Below are positions 1 to 8,709 of a stretch of 64,000 nucleotides of DNA, piece by piece. The stretch is from Streptomyces griseoflavus. Lineage in GTDB: Bacteria; Actinomycetota; Actinomycetes; Streptomycetales; Streptomycetaceae. Location of the stretch: positions 741,102 to 805,101 of the forward strand of contig NZ_BMUC01000001.1 in assembly GCF_014649995.1 (NCBI RefSeq). The letters run 5' to 3'. The notes below the pieces were generated by a model, which was not told where the DNA came from, made no database searches, and worked only from the letters and a program-made list of their open reading frames with translations. The position numbers were made by a program, and so were the translations under genes. Position 1 is the first letter of the stretch, and the number at the start of each line of letters is the position of its first letter.

Positions 1-247
1 AGACGACGGCGGCGAGTCCGTAGCCGAAGACGACCCGGGCCCACTCCTCGTCGAAGGTGAACAGGTCACGCGACCAGGCTGCCAGTACGTTGGCCGCGTC
101 ATGGACGAACTGGACCAGGTCGTTGGCCCGGTTGGCCTCCAGCAGGTACATCAGAATCCACAGTCCGAGGATGACGGCCATGACGTCCGCGATCACCGCG
201 ATGACCGTCCCCGCGGAGGTGGAACCAGAGCGATATCGAGGGGACAT
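1..247 (-). CDS. Small membrane protein, C-terminus cut by window edge
   Basis: The reverse strand opens with ATG at 247 and stays open to the window edge, giving 82 residues starting MSPRYRSGSTSAG. A hydrophobic stretch at about residues 13-36 (VIAVIADVMAVILGLWILMY) is a membrane segment. It is followed by a soluble part (LVQFVHDAANVLAAW) and the start of a second hydrophobic segment (VVFGYGLAAVV) where the window ends. I recognise this as a small two-TM actinobacterial membrane protein type of unknown function, but cannot name the family. The downstream end is missing, so total length is unknown. Confidence 0.75.
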   Translation of the reverse strand, partial: MSPRYRSGSTSAGTVIAVIADVMAVILGLWILMYLLEANRANDLVQFVHDAANVLAAWSRDLFTFDEEWARVVFGYGLAAVV

Positions 248-387
248 GCTTTCCGACTGGCCCCGAACGCCCGCTTGAAACCAGGAACGTTCGGGGACGG
301 GCGCGGAGGCGCGGCGACGAGCGGTACGGCAACGGCCCCCCGCCCGCAGGGGCGAGGGGCCGTGACGAGGAAGGGCGCCGCCGGAGG

Positions 388-1230
388 TCAGCCGCGCTGG
401 ATGCCCGACGTGTCCTGCAGGACGCCGCGACGGCCGTCCTGCGTCTGCGCGATGAGCGCCTGGCCGCGCTGCTCGACCGCCAGGTACCAGGTGCCGGGGG
501 CGAGTTCTGCGATCGGCGTCGACGAGCCGTCCTCCGGGAACAGCGGCCGGGGCACCGGCACGGCGAACCAGAACGGCGAGAAGTCACCGGCGGGCGCCGG
601 AGCGGCGGGCTGACCCTGCTGCGGCTGCCCCGGGTAGGGCTGCTGCCCCGGACCGCCGGGCTGCCCCGGCTGCGGCTGGCCACCGAAGGGGGCCTGCTGC
701 CCGCCCGCGCCCGGGTAGCCGTAACCGCCGGGCGGCTGGGCGCCGTAGGGCTGCGGTGCGGCCGGACGGGCGGCCGGGAGGAGGGCACCCTTGAGGGCGG
801 GGACCAGCGGAGTGGCGACGGCGGCGGCGGCCATGACGAGCGTGGCGACCAGCGCGAGGATCAGGCCCGTGCCGGCGCCGATGTCGGCGGAGAAGCCCCC
901 GCTGCCGTCGAAACCGCCCACCGGGTCGAAGATGTTGCCGAGCGCGCACCAGGCGGCGAACACCGTGAAGGCCACGCCGAACTGGCCGAGGTCGAGACCG
1001 GCGACCTTGCGCGGCTGCGGCAGCCCCCGGGCCACGACGACCAGCGCCGCACCGATGATCCCCGCCAGCACGACACCGAGCACCACCGGCCCGCTGTCCC
1101 ACAGGTTGGGGATGTCCGCGCTGTCCGGGGCGCCATCGATCGAGTACAGATCGAGGAACGACGCGATGAACAGCAATACCGCTGCTCCGATCACCACGCC
1201 GTCGCCTCGAGTGAGGGAGCGGATATTCAC
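388..1230 (-). CDS. Four-TM membrane protein with Pro/Gly/Gln-rich tail (DUF5336-like)
   Basis: 280 residues. Four hydrophobic helices lie at roughly 12-30, 47-67, 84-104 and 120-146. They are followed by a low-complexity tail rich in G, P, Q and Y (about 155-215) and a short globular end that includes SPFWFAVPVPRPLF and a GTWYLAVEQRG stretch. The four-helix-plus-disordered-tail layout is that of DUF5336-type actinobacterial membrane proteins; that family label is from memory. Function is unknown. The final 65 residues look folded and could be a small beta domain. It stands alone on the minus strand, 158 bp downstream of the amidase gene. Confidence 0.75.
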   Translation of the reverse strand: MNIRSLTRGDGVVIGAAVLLFIASFLDLYSIDGAPDSADIPNLWDSGPVVLGVVLAGIIGAALVVVARGLPQPRKVAGLDLGQFGVAFTVFAAWCALGNIFDPVGGFDGSGGFSADIGAGTGLILALVATLVMAAAAVATPLVPALKGALLPAARPAAPQPYGAQPPGGYGYPGAGGQQAPFGGQPQPGQPGGPGQQPYPGQPQQGQPAAPAPAGDFSPFWFAVPVPRPLFPEDGSSTPIAELAPGTWYLAVEQRGQALIAQTQDGRRGVLQDTSGIQRG

Positions 1231-1388
1231 TTCAGGTCCTTCGTAGGTCGTCTCGTCGTCGGAAGAGGCGTCGCTGTCACCATGTCGCCCGAAGGTTCCG
1301 GTGCGAAGCGCGGGGGTGGCCCCTCATCGTACGGACGACACTATCGTCCGCAGGATCGGGCTGTCCGCATGGATCACTGCGTTGACCC

Positions 1389-2378
1389 CTACCCGCGCAG
1401 GAAGCTCACGATTCCGTCGGAAATCCCCTGCGCCGCCTTCTGCCGCCAGGCGCCGCTGGTCAGCAGCGCCGCGTCCTTGCTATCGCGCATGTTGCCGCAC
1501 TCGATGAACACCTTGGGAACCGTTGACAGATTGAGACCGCCGAGGTCCTTTCGCGTGACGAGTCCGGTACCGCCACCGGTGTAGTTGGAGGGCGCGCTGC
1601 CGGTGGCGCGGACGAAGTTGCCCGCGATGCGCTCCCCGAGGTCGCGCGACGGCCCGACGATGGCGCGGGTGTCGGCCGCGCCGGCCCGCACGCTGCCGGG
1701 CAGGATGACGTGGAAGCCGCGGTTGCCGGTGCCGGAGCCGTCCGCGTGGAGGGAGACGACGGCGTCCGCCTCCGCGTCGTTGCCGATCCGGGCCCGTTCG
1801 TCGACGCACGGCCCGAACGGCCGGTCGTCGTCCTGCGTCAGTTCGACCGTGGCGCCCCGCGCCTGGAGGAGCGTCCGCATCCGGTGGGCGACGTCGAGGG
1901 TGAACTCCGCTTCCGCGTAACCGTCGTTGGTGGACGTGCCGGTGGTGTCGCACTCCTTGCGGTGCGTGCCGATGTCCACGGAGCGGTTGATCTCGGCGGT
2001 GTGCCGGAAGTTGCCCGGGTTGTGCCCCGGGTCGATGACGACGACCTTCCCCTTGAGGTCGCCGGACGCGGCCGGGGCGGACGCCGACGGGGACGTCGCG
2101 CCGGCGGAGGCGCCGGGCTTCTCGTCCTCGCCACCGGCCGACGGGGACGTACTCCCGCCGGAGGGCGACGGCGTACGGGACGGGCCCGGCGCGGAACCGG
2201 AGTTCGACGCTGAGGCGCCCGACGGGGCGGCCCCGTCGTCCCGCGACCCGCCCACGGCCGCGTACACGCCCCACCCGAGCAGCCCCCCGGACACGAGCGC
2301 GGCGAGGGCCACGGTCAGGGCGCGACGCCGGGACCGTCGGGGCCGGGGAGGTTCGAAGCCGGGGCCTGTGTACGACAC
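1389..2378 (-). CDS. Secreted N-acetylmuramoyl-L-alanine amidase (Amidase_3)
   Basis: 329 residues, GTG start. It should cleave the bond between MurNAc and L-Ala in peptidoglycan outside the membrane. An Arg-rich N-terminus and hydrophobic segment (about 15-42, ALTVALAALVSGGLLGWGVYA) form a signal anchor. A Ser/Pro/Ala-rich linker (about 45-110) leads to the catalytic domain from residue ~113. The zinc ligands fit the DPGH motif, an Asp/Glu-rich segment (DGYAEAEF) and SLHADGS. The C-terminal Glu in VFIECGNMRD fits the catalytic Glu. A TAGGGT hexamer (2385-2390) lies exactly six bases before the GTG, with no ribosome binding site, so a leaderless mRNA is likely. Confidence 0.9.
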   Translation of the reverse strand: MSYTGPGFEPPRPRRSRRRALTVALAALVSGGLLGWGVYAAVGGSRDDGAAPSGASASNSGSAPGPSRTPSPSGGSTSPSAGGEDEKPGASAGATSPSASAPAASGDLKGKVVVIDPGHNPGNFRHTAEINRSVDIGTHRKECDTTGTSTNDGYAEAEFTLDVAHRMRTLLQARGATVELTQDDDRPFGPCVDERARIGNDAEADAVVSLHADGSGTGNRGFHVILPGSVRAGAADTRAIVGPSRDLGERIAGNFVRATGSAPSNYTGGGTGLVTRKDLGGLNLSTVPKVFIECGNMRDSKDAALLTSGAWRQKAAQGISDGIVSFLRG

Positions 2379-2387
2379 GCAGCCACC

Positions 2388-3047
2388 CTAACGGTGTCCG
2401 GCACCCGGGCCCGTCCGGCGCAGGACGCGCAGGGAGCCGGTGGCCGACACCTCGGTGAACGCGCCGGACGCGAGGGCGCGGAGGCAGACGCGGTAGGGGG
2501 CCTGCCCGGTGAACTCGTCGACGGGGTCGGGGAAGACGTCGTGGATGACGAGGAGGCCGCCCTCGGCGACGTGCGGGGCCCAGCCCTCGTAGTCGGCGGT
2601 GGCGTGCTCGTCGGTGTGGCCGCCGTCGATGAAGACGAGGCCGAGCGGGGAGCCCCACAGGGCAGCGATCTGCGGGGACCGGCCGACCAGGGCGACCACG
2701 TGGTCCTCCAGGCCCGCCCGGTGCAGGGTGCGACGGAAGGTGGGGAGGGTGTCCATCAGGCCCAGTTCGGGGTCGACGGTGTCCGGGTCGTGGTAGTCCC
2801 AGCCGGGCTGCTGTTCCTCGCTGCCGCGGTGGTGGTCCACGGTGAGCGCGGTGACACCGGCCGCGCGGGCCGCGTCGGCGAGCAGGATCGTGGAGCGCCC
2901 GCAGTAGGTGCCCACCTCCAGCAGGGGCAGGCCCAGCCGGCCGGCGTCGGCCGCCGCCGCGTACAGGGCCAGGCCCTCGTCCGCGGGCATGAAGCCCTTC
3001 GCCGCCTCGAACGCGGCCAGGATCCCGGGCCCGGGTGCCATCGACAT
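2388..3047 (-). CDS. Class I SAM-dependent methyltransferase (Methyltransf_24 type)
   Basis: 219 residues beginning MSMAPGPGILAAFEAAKG. The start at 3047 is chosen because GAGAGG lies eight bases upstream; open frame continues further upstream without support. The fold motifs of a class I methyltransferase are visible: LLEVGTYCGRSTILLA (SAM-binding loop), ALTVDHHRG (acidic end of strand 2), LGLVFIDGGHTDEHA and GGLLVIHDVF. The FIDGGH and HD motifs are typical of CmcI/macrocin O-methyltransferase-like and Methyltransf_24 proteins. The substrate cannot be read from the sequence. It ends 9 bp before the amidase start on the same strand and may be co-transcribed with it. Confidence 0.85.
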   Translation of the reverse strand: MSMAPGPGILAAFEAAKGFMPADEGLALYAAAADAGRLGLPLLEVGTYCGRSTILLADAARAAGVTALTVDHHRGSEEQQPGWDYHDPDTVDPELGLMDTLPTFRRTLHRAGLEDHVVALVGRSPQIAALWGSPLGLVFIDGGHTDEHATADYEGWAPHVAEGGLLVIHDVFPDPVDEFTGQAPYRVCLRALASGAFTEVSATGSLRVLRRTGPGAGHR

Positions 3048-3184
3048 GGGGCTTGCCTCTCCCGAGGTCACAGGTGTGTGCACGGGCCCATGCTGCCGCA
3101 CGTCCGACCGGCACCGAGGACGGGGGTACCGGCAGGTAACCGGTACGGCACGCGCCACGGCGCCGGCTGCCGGGATGCCGCTGC

Positions 3185-4741
3185 TCAGGTCCCGGTCTCC
3201 CGGTGGGCCTCGGCGCGGACCGGGGGAGCGCCCGCCGTGTCGCGGACCGGGGGAGCGCCCGCCGCTCTCAGGGGCGCGCGCAGCGCGGTCTGCGCGCGTG
3301 CCAGGTTCGCGTCCTCCTCGCTGCTCGCCCGGAGCCGCGGGCGCTGCTCGGAGCGGCCCGGCAGGAACAGGGCCAGCAGCAGGCCGACGGCCACCGCGGC
3401 GGTCGCGATCAGGAAGGAGACACGGAAGCCGTGCGGGGTCGGGATGTCCACCCCGCCCACGGTGTCCGCCGTGTTCGCCAGCACCATGCCGATCACCGCG
3501 CTCGACACCGACGTGCCGATGGACCGCATCAGCGTGTTGAGGCCGTTCGCCGCGCCCGTCTCGGACGCCGGGACCGCGCCGATGATCAGCGCGGGCAACG
3601 AGGAGTAGGCGAGGCCGATGCCCGCGCCCAGCACCACCGAGGTGACGACGGTCTGCCAGACGGCGTCCATCAGCCCGAGGCCGCCCGCGTACCCGGCCGC
3701 GATGATCAGCAGGCCGAGGATGAGGGTGCTCTTCGGGCCGTAACGGGTGGACAGCCGGGCGTAGAGGGGGGCGGTGAACATCATCGTCACGCCCAGCGGG
3801 GCCACGCACAGGCCCGCCACCACCATCGACTGGCCGAGCCCGTGCCCGGCGGGCAGCTGGAGCAGCTGGGGGAGGACCAGGGAGACGACGAAGAAGGAGA
3901 CGCCGACCATGATCGACGCGAGGTTGGTGAGCAGCACCTCGCGGCGTGCGGTGGTGCGCAGGTCCACCAGCGGCGCGGCGACGCGCAGTTCCATCAGGCC
4001 CCACAGGAGCAGCACCACGGCGGCGGCCCCGAACAGACCCAGCGTGGTGCCCGAGGACCAGCCCCAGTCGCCGCCCTTGGAGACGGGGAGCAGGAACAGC
4101 AGGAGCCCGGCGGTCAGGCCCAGCGCGCCCGGCAGGTCGAAGGTGCCCTCGGCGCGCACCGGCGACTCCGGTACGACCGCCAGGGTGAGGACGATGGCGA
4201 GGACGCCGAGGCCCGCGGCCCCGAGGTAAAGGGCGTGCCAGTCGGCGTTCTGGGCGACCAGCGCGGCGGCGGGCAGCGCGAGACCGCCGCCGACGCCTAT
4301 GGAGGAGCTCATCAGGGCCATCGCCGAGCCCAGCCGCTCCCGCGGCAGCATGTCGCGCATCAGACCGATACCGAGCGGGATCGCGCCCATCGCGACACCC
4401 TGGAGCGTGCGGCCGGTGATCATCGGGATCAGATCGCTGGTGCTCGCGCTGACCAGCGCGCCGACGACCATCACCGCGAGGCTGGCGACGAGCATGCGCC
4501 GCTTGCCGTACAGGTCGCCGAGGCGGCCCATGATCGGGGTGGCGACGGCGCCGGACAGCAGGGTGGAGGTCAGCACCCAGGTGGCGTCGGCGGGGGAGGT
4601 GTCCAGCAGGCGCGGCAGGTCCTTGATGACGGGGACGAGCAGGGTCTGCATCACCGCGACGACGATCCCCGCGAAGGCGAGCACCGGGACCACGGCCCCG
4701 CCCGCTCTGCCGGAGGGACGGTGGGTCGTCGTCTGCGTCAT
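3185..4741 (-). CDS. MFS drug:H+ antiporter (DHA2-like)
   Basis: 518 residues from ATG 4741, which has GGAGG eight bases upstream; an in-frame start 66 bp further upstream lacks such a site. Helix 1 contains FAGIVVAVMQTLLVPVI, and the loop 2-3 signature is GRLGDLYGKRRML, both normal for the major facilitator superfamily. Length and hydrophobic profile suggest about 14 membrane helices (DHA2). The C-terminal tail holds a duplicated AGAPPVR motif encoded by a perfect 24-bp direct repeat. Transcribed divergently from a second MFS gene at 4974 across 232 bp. Substrate unknown; an exported drug or metabolite is likely. Confidence 0.87.
   Translation of the reverse strand: MTQTTTHRPSGRAGGAVVPVLAFAGIVVAVMQTLLVPVIKDLPRLLDTSPADATWVLTSTLLSGAVATPIMGRLGDLYGKRRMLVASLAVMVVGALVSASTSDLIPMITGRTLQGVAMGAIPLGIGLMRDMLPRERLGSAMALMSSSIGVGGGLALPAAALVAQNADWHALYLGAAGLGVLAIVLTLAVVPESPVRAEGTFDLPGALGLTAGLLLFLLPVSKGGDWGWSSGTTLGLFGAAAVVLLLWGLMELRVAAPLVDLRTTARREVLLTNLASIMVGVSFFVVSLVLPQLLQLPAGHGLGQSMVVAGLCVAPLGVTMMFTAPLYARLSTRYGPKSTLILGLLIIAAGYAGGLGLMDAVWQTVVTSVVLGAGIGLAYSSLPALIIGAVPASETGAANGLNTLMRSIGTSVSSAVIGMVLANTADTVGGVDIPTPHGFRVSFLIATAAVAVGLLLALFLPGRSEQRPRLRASSEEDANLARAQTALRAPLRAAGAPPVRDTAGAPPVRAEAHRETGT
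3214..3264. repeat. 24-bp direct repeat in the 3' end of the MFS gene
   Basis: Two identical 24-bp copies (3214-3237 and 3241-3264, period 27 bp) encode a repeated AGAPPVR motif in the cytoplasmic tail of the exporter. The identity at DNA level indicates a recent in-frame duplication. Confidence 0.9.
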
Positions 4742-4973
4742 GAAGGGTGCCTCCGGGGCGGCCGTTTCCAGGGATACGTGCGAACCGAACCCCGTACACC
4801 GAGGCAACTATTCCGATGCTTTGGCACTCTAACGAATTCTTGACCGTTCCTTGGGTCTGTCAAGAGGCCGCCCGCGCGTACCGCCGACGCCCCCGCTGTG
4901 TGGGGCCCGGGCCGGACGACCGGGGCGGTCTCGGCCGAAATGCCGATGCGGGCGGCGCGGGCCGGTTGAGACC

Positions 4974-6404
4974 ATGGCCCACATGCTTGAAGCCCCCGAC
5001 ACCGCCCGCATGCCCGTGCGCACCGCGTCCCCCATGTGGCTGGTGGTGGCGCTGGCCTGCGCGGGGCAGTTCCTCGTCGTCCTCGACATCTCGGTGGTGA
5101 ACGTCGCGCTGCCGTCGATCCGCGGCGCCCTGGCGTTCGACGAGCGGGGCCTGCAGTGGGTGGTCACCGCGTACACCATCGCCTTCGCCGGTTTCATGCT
5201 GCTCGGCGGCCGCGCCGGTGACCTGTACGGGCGCAAGCGGATGTTCCTCGTCGGCCTCGGCCTGTTCACGCTGGCCTCGCTCGCGGGCGGCCTCGCCCAG
5301 GAGGGCTGGCAGTTGCTGCTGGCGCGGGCGGTGCAGGGGCTGGGGGCCGCCGTGCTGGCGCCGTCCTCGCTGACCATCGTGACCTCGGCGGTGCCCGAGG
5401 GCGCGGCCCGTGCCCGCGCCATCGCGACCTGGACGGCCGTCGGAGCGGGCGGCGGCGCGGCCGGCGGGTTCGTGGGCGGGCTGCTGGTGGACACGTTGTC
5501 CTGGCGGTGGGTCCTGCTGATCAACGTGCCGGTCGGCGTGCTGGTGCTGGCCGGGGGAGCCCGGTGGCTGACGGGCGGCCGGGCCGGGGGCGGGCGCCGG
5601 CTCGACCTGCCGGGCGCGGTGCTGGTGACGGCCGGTCTCGCCACGCTGGCGTTCGGCGTCTCGCAGACCGAGGTCGAGGGCTGGGCGGCGGGCGCCACCC
5701 TCGTGCCGCTCGGGGCGGGGCTCGCCCTGATCGCGCTGTTCCTCCTCGTCGAGGCGCGGGCCAAGGCCCCGCTGATGCCGCTCGGGCTGCTGCGGCTGCG
5801 GTCGGTGGGGTCGGCGAACGTGGCGACGTTCCTGACCGGGTCGGCGATGTTCTGCATGTGGTTCTTCATGACCATGTACGCGCAGAACGTGCTCGGCTAC
5901 ACCCCGCTGGAAGCCGGCCTCGCCCTGGTGCCGAGCTCGCTCGCCGTCGTCCTCGGCTCCCAGCTCGCCCCGCGCCTGATGCGCAGGGCGGGAGCGCGCA
6001 CGGTGGCGGTGTCCGGCACGCTGATCGCGCTGACCGGGTGTGCCTGGCAGTCGACGATGACCGTGGACGGCACGTATCTCACCGCGATCATGTTCCCCGG
6101 CGTCCTGATGATGCTCGGCACGGGCCTGGCCGGAACCCCGCTGGCCACCGTGGCCATGTCGGGCGCGGCACCGGGGGAGGCCGGTCTGGTCTCCGGCCTC
6201 GTCAACACCTCCCGCACGATGGGCGGTTCCCTCGGCCTCGCGGTCATGTCGACCATCGCGGCCGCCCGCACGGCGGGCGTCCGGACCCCGCAGGCCCTGA
6301 CGGAGGGCTACGCACTGGTCTTCGTCGTGGGCACGGCGGTACTGGCGGCGGCGGCGCTGCTGATGTGGCTGTGGCTGCCGCGCCGGGGGGCGGGAGCGCA
6401 CTAG
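4974..6404 (+). CDS. MFS transporter, DHA2 (EmrB/QacA) family
   Basis: 476 residues if translation starts at ATG 4974 (MAHMLEAPD); ATG 4983 is an equally possible start, and neither has a clear ribosome binding site. Helix 1 carries AGQFLVVLDISVVNVALPSI, the DHA2 motif with the Asp-Ile-Ser-Val-Val-Asn-Val core. GGRAGDLYGRKRMF is the loop 2-3 signature, and WRWVLLINVPVGVLVL is the usual helix-5/6 region. Fourteen helices are expected. It probably exports antibiotics or other small compounds by proton exchange. It diverges from another exporter at 4741, and a two-component system lies just downstream on the opposite strand. Confidence 0.88.
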   Translation: MAHMLEAPDTARMPVRTASPMWLVVALACAGQFLVVLDISVVNVALPSIRGALAFDERGLQWVVTAYTIAFAGFMLLGGRAGDLYGRKRMFLVGLGLFTLASLAGGLAQEGWQLLLARAVQGLGAAVLAPSSLTIVTSAVPEGAARARAIATWTAVGAGGGAAGGFVGGLLVDTLSWRWVLLINVPVGVLVLAGGARWLTGGRAGGGRRLDLPGAVLVTAGLATLAFGVSQTEVEGWAAGATLVPLGAGLALIALFLLVEARAKAPLMPLGLLRLRSVGSANVATFLTGSAMFCMWFFMTMYAQNVLGYTPLEAGLALVPSSLAVVLGSQLAPRLMRRAGARTVAVSGTLIALTGCAWQSTMTVDGTYLTAIMFPGVLMMLGTGLAGTPLATVAMSGAAPGEAGLVSGLVNTSRTMGGSLGLAVMSTIAAARTAGVRTPQALTEGYALVFVVGTAVLAAAALLMWLWLPRRGAGAH

Positions 6405-6448
6405 GCCCGCCTCTCGACGCACCGGGGGTGCCGCTCGTGCCGCTCGTC

Positions 6449-6536
6449 GGCACAAGCACAAGCACAAGCGCAGGCACAGGTACAGGTACAGGCACAAGCA
6501 CAAGCGCAGGCACAGGTACAGGCACAAGCGCCGGTG
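6449..6536. repeat. Hexanucleotide microsatellite (GCACAA / GTACAG variants)
   Basis: About 14 tandem hexamers of the form G-[C/T]-A-C-A-[A/G] lie between the convergent ends of the MFS gene and the response regulator gene. The A-richness is out of character with the 72% GC surroundings. No reading frame with gene-like codon use crosses it. Confidence 0.85.
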
Positions 6537-6587
6537 CAGCGCACGTCCCGGCCGGACCGATGACCCGGGTGCTCCGGGCCGGGGCGG

Positions 6588-7280
6588 TCACAGCCAGCCC
6601 TGGTGCCGGGCCTCCCGCAGGGCTTCCGCGCGGTTGCGGGTGCCGGTCTTGCCGATGGCGGCGGAGAGGTAGTTGCGGACCGTGGACTCGGAGAGGTGGA
6701 GCCGGGCCGCGATGTCGGTGACGGTCACGCCGTCCGCCGATGCCCGCAGGACGTCGCACTCGCGCGCCGAGAGCGGGTTGGGACCCGCGCTGAGCGCCGC
6801 CGCGGCCAGGGCGGGATCGACCACCGTCTCCCCGGCGAGCACCCGGCGGATCGCCGAGGCCAGCTCCTCCACCGGCCCGTCCTTGACGAGGAACCCGGCC
6901 GCCCCCGCGTCCATGGCCCGCCGCAGATAACCGGGCCTGCCGAAGGTGGTGAGGATCAGCACCCTGCAGTACGGCGCCCGGTCACGCAGTTCCGCGGCGG
7001 CGTCCAGACCGCTCAGGCCGGGCAGTTCGATGTCGAGGAGCGCCACGTCGGGGCGGTGGGCGAGCGCCGCGTCCACGATCACGTCACCGGCCGCCACCTG
7101 GGCCACGACCTCGATGTCGGGTTCCATCCCCAGGAGCAGGGCGAGCGCTCCCCGCATCATTCCCTGGTCCTCCGCGAGCAGGACGCGGACGGACCCGCCG
7201 GGCCGGTGGTCATGGGGTGTCTCCGTCACGGGGGAAGCGTAGGGCGGGGGAGGCGGAACGCGCCCGGACGGTGCGGTCAC
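6588..7280 (-). CDS. LuxR-family response regulator (DesR-like)
   Basis: 230 residues, GTG start at 7280, seven bases after the kinase stop, with GGGGAG ten bases upstream; a second GTG at 7229 is possible. The receiver domain starts at SVRVLLAEDQGMMRGAL, with the phosphorylatable Asp at about residue 83 (VALLDIELPG), the conserved Thr in LILTTFG and Lys in FLVKDG. The LuxR helix-turn-helix sits at the C-terminus (LSARECDVLRASADGVTVTDIAARL, then TVRNYLSAAIGKTG). It should bind DNA once phosphorylated by the adjacent kinase. The target is unknown; the MFS gene at 4974 is the nearest candidate. Confidence 0.92.
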   Translation of the reverse strand: MTAPSGRVPPPPPYASPVTETPHDHRPGGSVRVLLAEDQGMMRGALALLLGMEPDIEVVAQVAAGDVIVDAALAHRPDVALLDIELPGLSGLDAAAELRDRAPYCRVLILTTFGRPGYLRRAMDAGAAGFLVKDGPVEELASAIRRVLAGETVVDPALAAAALSAGPNPLSARECDVLRASADGVTVTDIAARLHLSESTVRNYLSAAIGKTGTRNRAEALREARHQGWL

Positions 7281-7286
7281 CGCGGC

Positions 7287-8507
7287 TCAGCTCCCCGTCC
7301 GCGCGCCCACGGCCTCCGGGGGCGGCCCGGGCGTGCCGCTGTCCTCGGCGGCGCCCACCGGCAGCTCCGCCGAGAGCGTGAAGCCCGCCCGCGCACCCCC
7401 GTCCACACCCACGCCCGCGTTCCCGTCCCCGCCGCCGTCCGTCCGCAGCGTGCCGCCCGCCGCCGCGAGCCGCTCGGCCAGACCGCGCAGTCCCGTGCCG
7501 CCCGTGTCGGTGTCCCGGGCCCCGTCACCGTCGTCCGCGACGGTCACCCGCGCCCGGTCCGGCGTCACGGTCACCGTGATCTCGCAGCGGTGCGCGGCAC
7601 TGTGCCGTACGACGTTGGTGGCCGCCTCGCGCACCACCCAGCCCAGCAGCACCTGCGTACGCGCGGCCGGCGGCGGGCCCGAGCGGTGGACCACCGGGGT
7701 GATGCCCGCCGCGGTGAGGGCGGAGCACGCCCGGTCCAGTTCCGTGTCCAGGCTGCCGTCCCGGTAGCCCGTCACGGCCTCCCGGATCTCGGTGAGCGCC
7801 TGCCGGCCGACCGACTCGATGTCGGTGACCTGGGCGAGCGCCGCGTCCGGATCGCGCGGCGCCAGGCGGCGGGCCGCCTCCGACTTCACGACGATGACCG
7901 ACAGGGTGTGCCCGAGCAGGTCGTGCAGGTCGCGGGAGAAGCGCAGCCGTTCCTCCGCCACGGCCCGGCGGGCCAGTTCCTCCCGTGCCGCCCCCAGTTC
8001 CCGCACCGTCTCCGCCAGCCGCAGGATCGTCGAGGTCACCATCGCCGAGATCGCCGTCGCGTAGAGGACCGGGAGGCCGCCCCAGCCGTCGTGGGCGAAG
8101 GACACCACCCCGGCGACCGCGGTCACCGCGGCCCCCGCCACCACGAGGAGCCGTCCGCGCAGCACCACACCGGCCGCGAGCCCCAGCAGCGGGAAGAACA
8201 ACAGCCAGCCGCCGCCGTACGCGACGGCGAGCGCGCAGGTCACCGCGGCCAGCAGACCGAGCGCCACCCGGGTGGCGGGCACGTCACGCCGCCCGCACGG
8301 GCGGGCGCTGAACGCCAGGAACACGTAGAGGGAGTTGAAGACCAGCAGACCGGCGCCGCCGATCCACGGGTTCGGGGTGGTCCCCTGGAAGAGGTGGGAG
8401 AAGGCCCCCATCCCGATCAGCAGCCACGGCAGCAGCCCGAAGCCGCCGGCCGGCGCGGCCCACCGCTTCCCCGGGACGTGCCCCGGTGTCCCACACGAAG
8501 TCGACAT
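7287..8507 (-). CDS. Sensor histidine kinase, HisKA_3 (DesK-like)
   Basis: 406 residues from ATG 8507 (MSTSCGTPG). The N-terminal half has about five membrane helices (residues 22-165). The dimerisation/phosphoacceptor helix reads RFSRDLHDLLGHTLSVIVVK, with the phosphorylated His near residue 195. The ATPase domain shows REAATNVVRHS (N box), VADDGDG (G1) and GTGLRGLAERL (G2). This is the NarL/DesK class that signals through LuxR-type regulators, consistent with the coupled regulator gene immediately downstream. The sensing part is embedded in the membrane with no large extracellular domain, so the signal is probably a membrane or cell-envelope state. Confidence 0.92.
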   Translation of the reverse strand: MSTSCGTPGHVPGKRWAAPAGGFGLLPWLLIGMGAFSHLFQGTTPNPWIGGAGLLVFNSLYVFLAFSARPCGRRDVPATRVALGLLAAVTCALAVAYGGGWLLFFPLLGLAAGVVLRGRLLVVAGAAVTAVAGVVSFAHDGWGGLPVLYATAISAMVTSTILRLAETVRELGAAREELARRAVAEERLRFSRDLHDLLGHTLSVIVVKSEAARRLAPRDPDAALAQVTDIESVGRQALTEIREAVTGYRDGSLDTELDRACSALTAAGITPVVHRSGPPPAARTQVLLGWVVREAATNVVRHSAAHRCEITVTVTPDRARVTVADDGDGARDTDTGGTGLRGLAERLAAAGGTLRTDGGGDGNAGVGVDGGARAGFTLSAELPVGAAEDSGTPGPPPEAVGARTGS

Positions 8508-8709
8508 GTGCTCAGCCCCCGTCCGCGCCGTCCGTGCGGCGCTGTCCCCGTCGTTGCCGTGCCCGCGGTCGCTCGTGCCGTCCCGCGTGCGTCCCACCCA
8601 CGACGGTAGGCTCCCCTCCGCCCGCCCCGGCAGAGCCGCCCGTACGGCTTCCGGCAGGACGAATGTCCCACCCGCCGCCGTACGGGGACGCCCCGAGGAC
8701 AGGAGACCC

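Noticed and set aside
3203-4843. 546-codon plus-strand ORF antisense to the MFS gene
   Set aside because: It is rich in Arg, Gln, Gly, His and Asp as expected from a shadow of membrane-protein codons, with no motifs.
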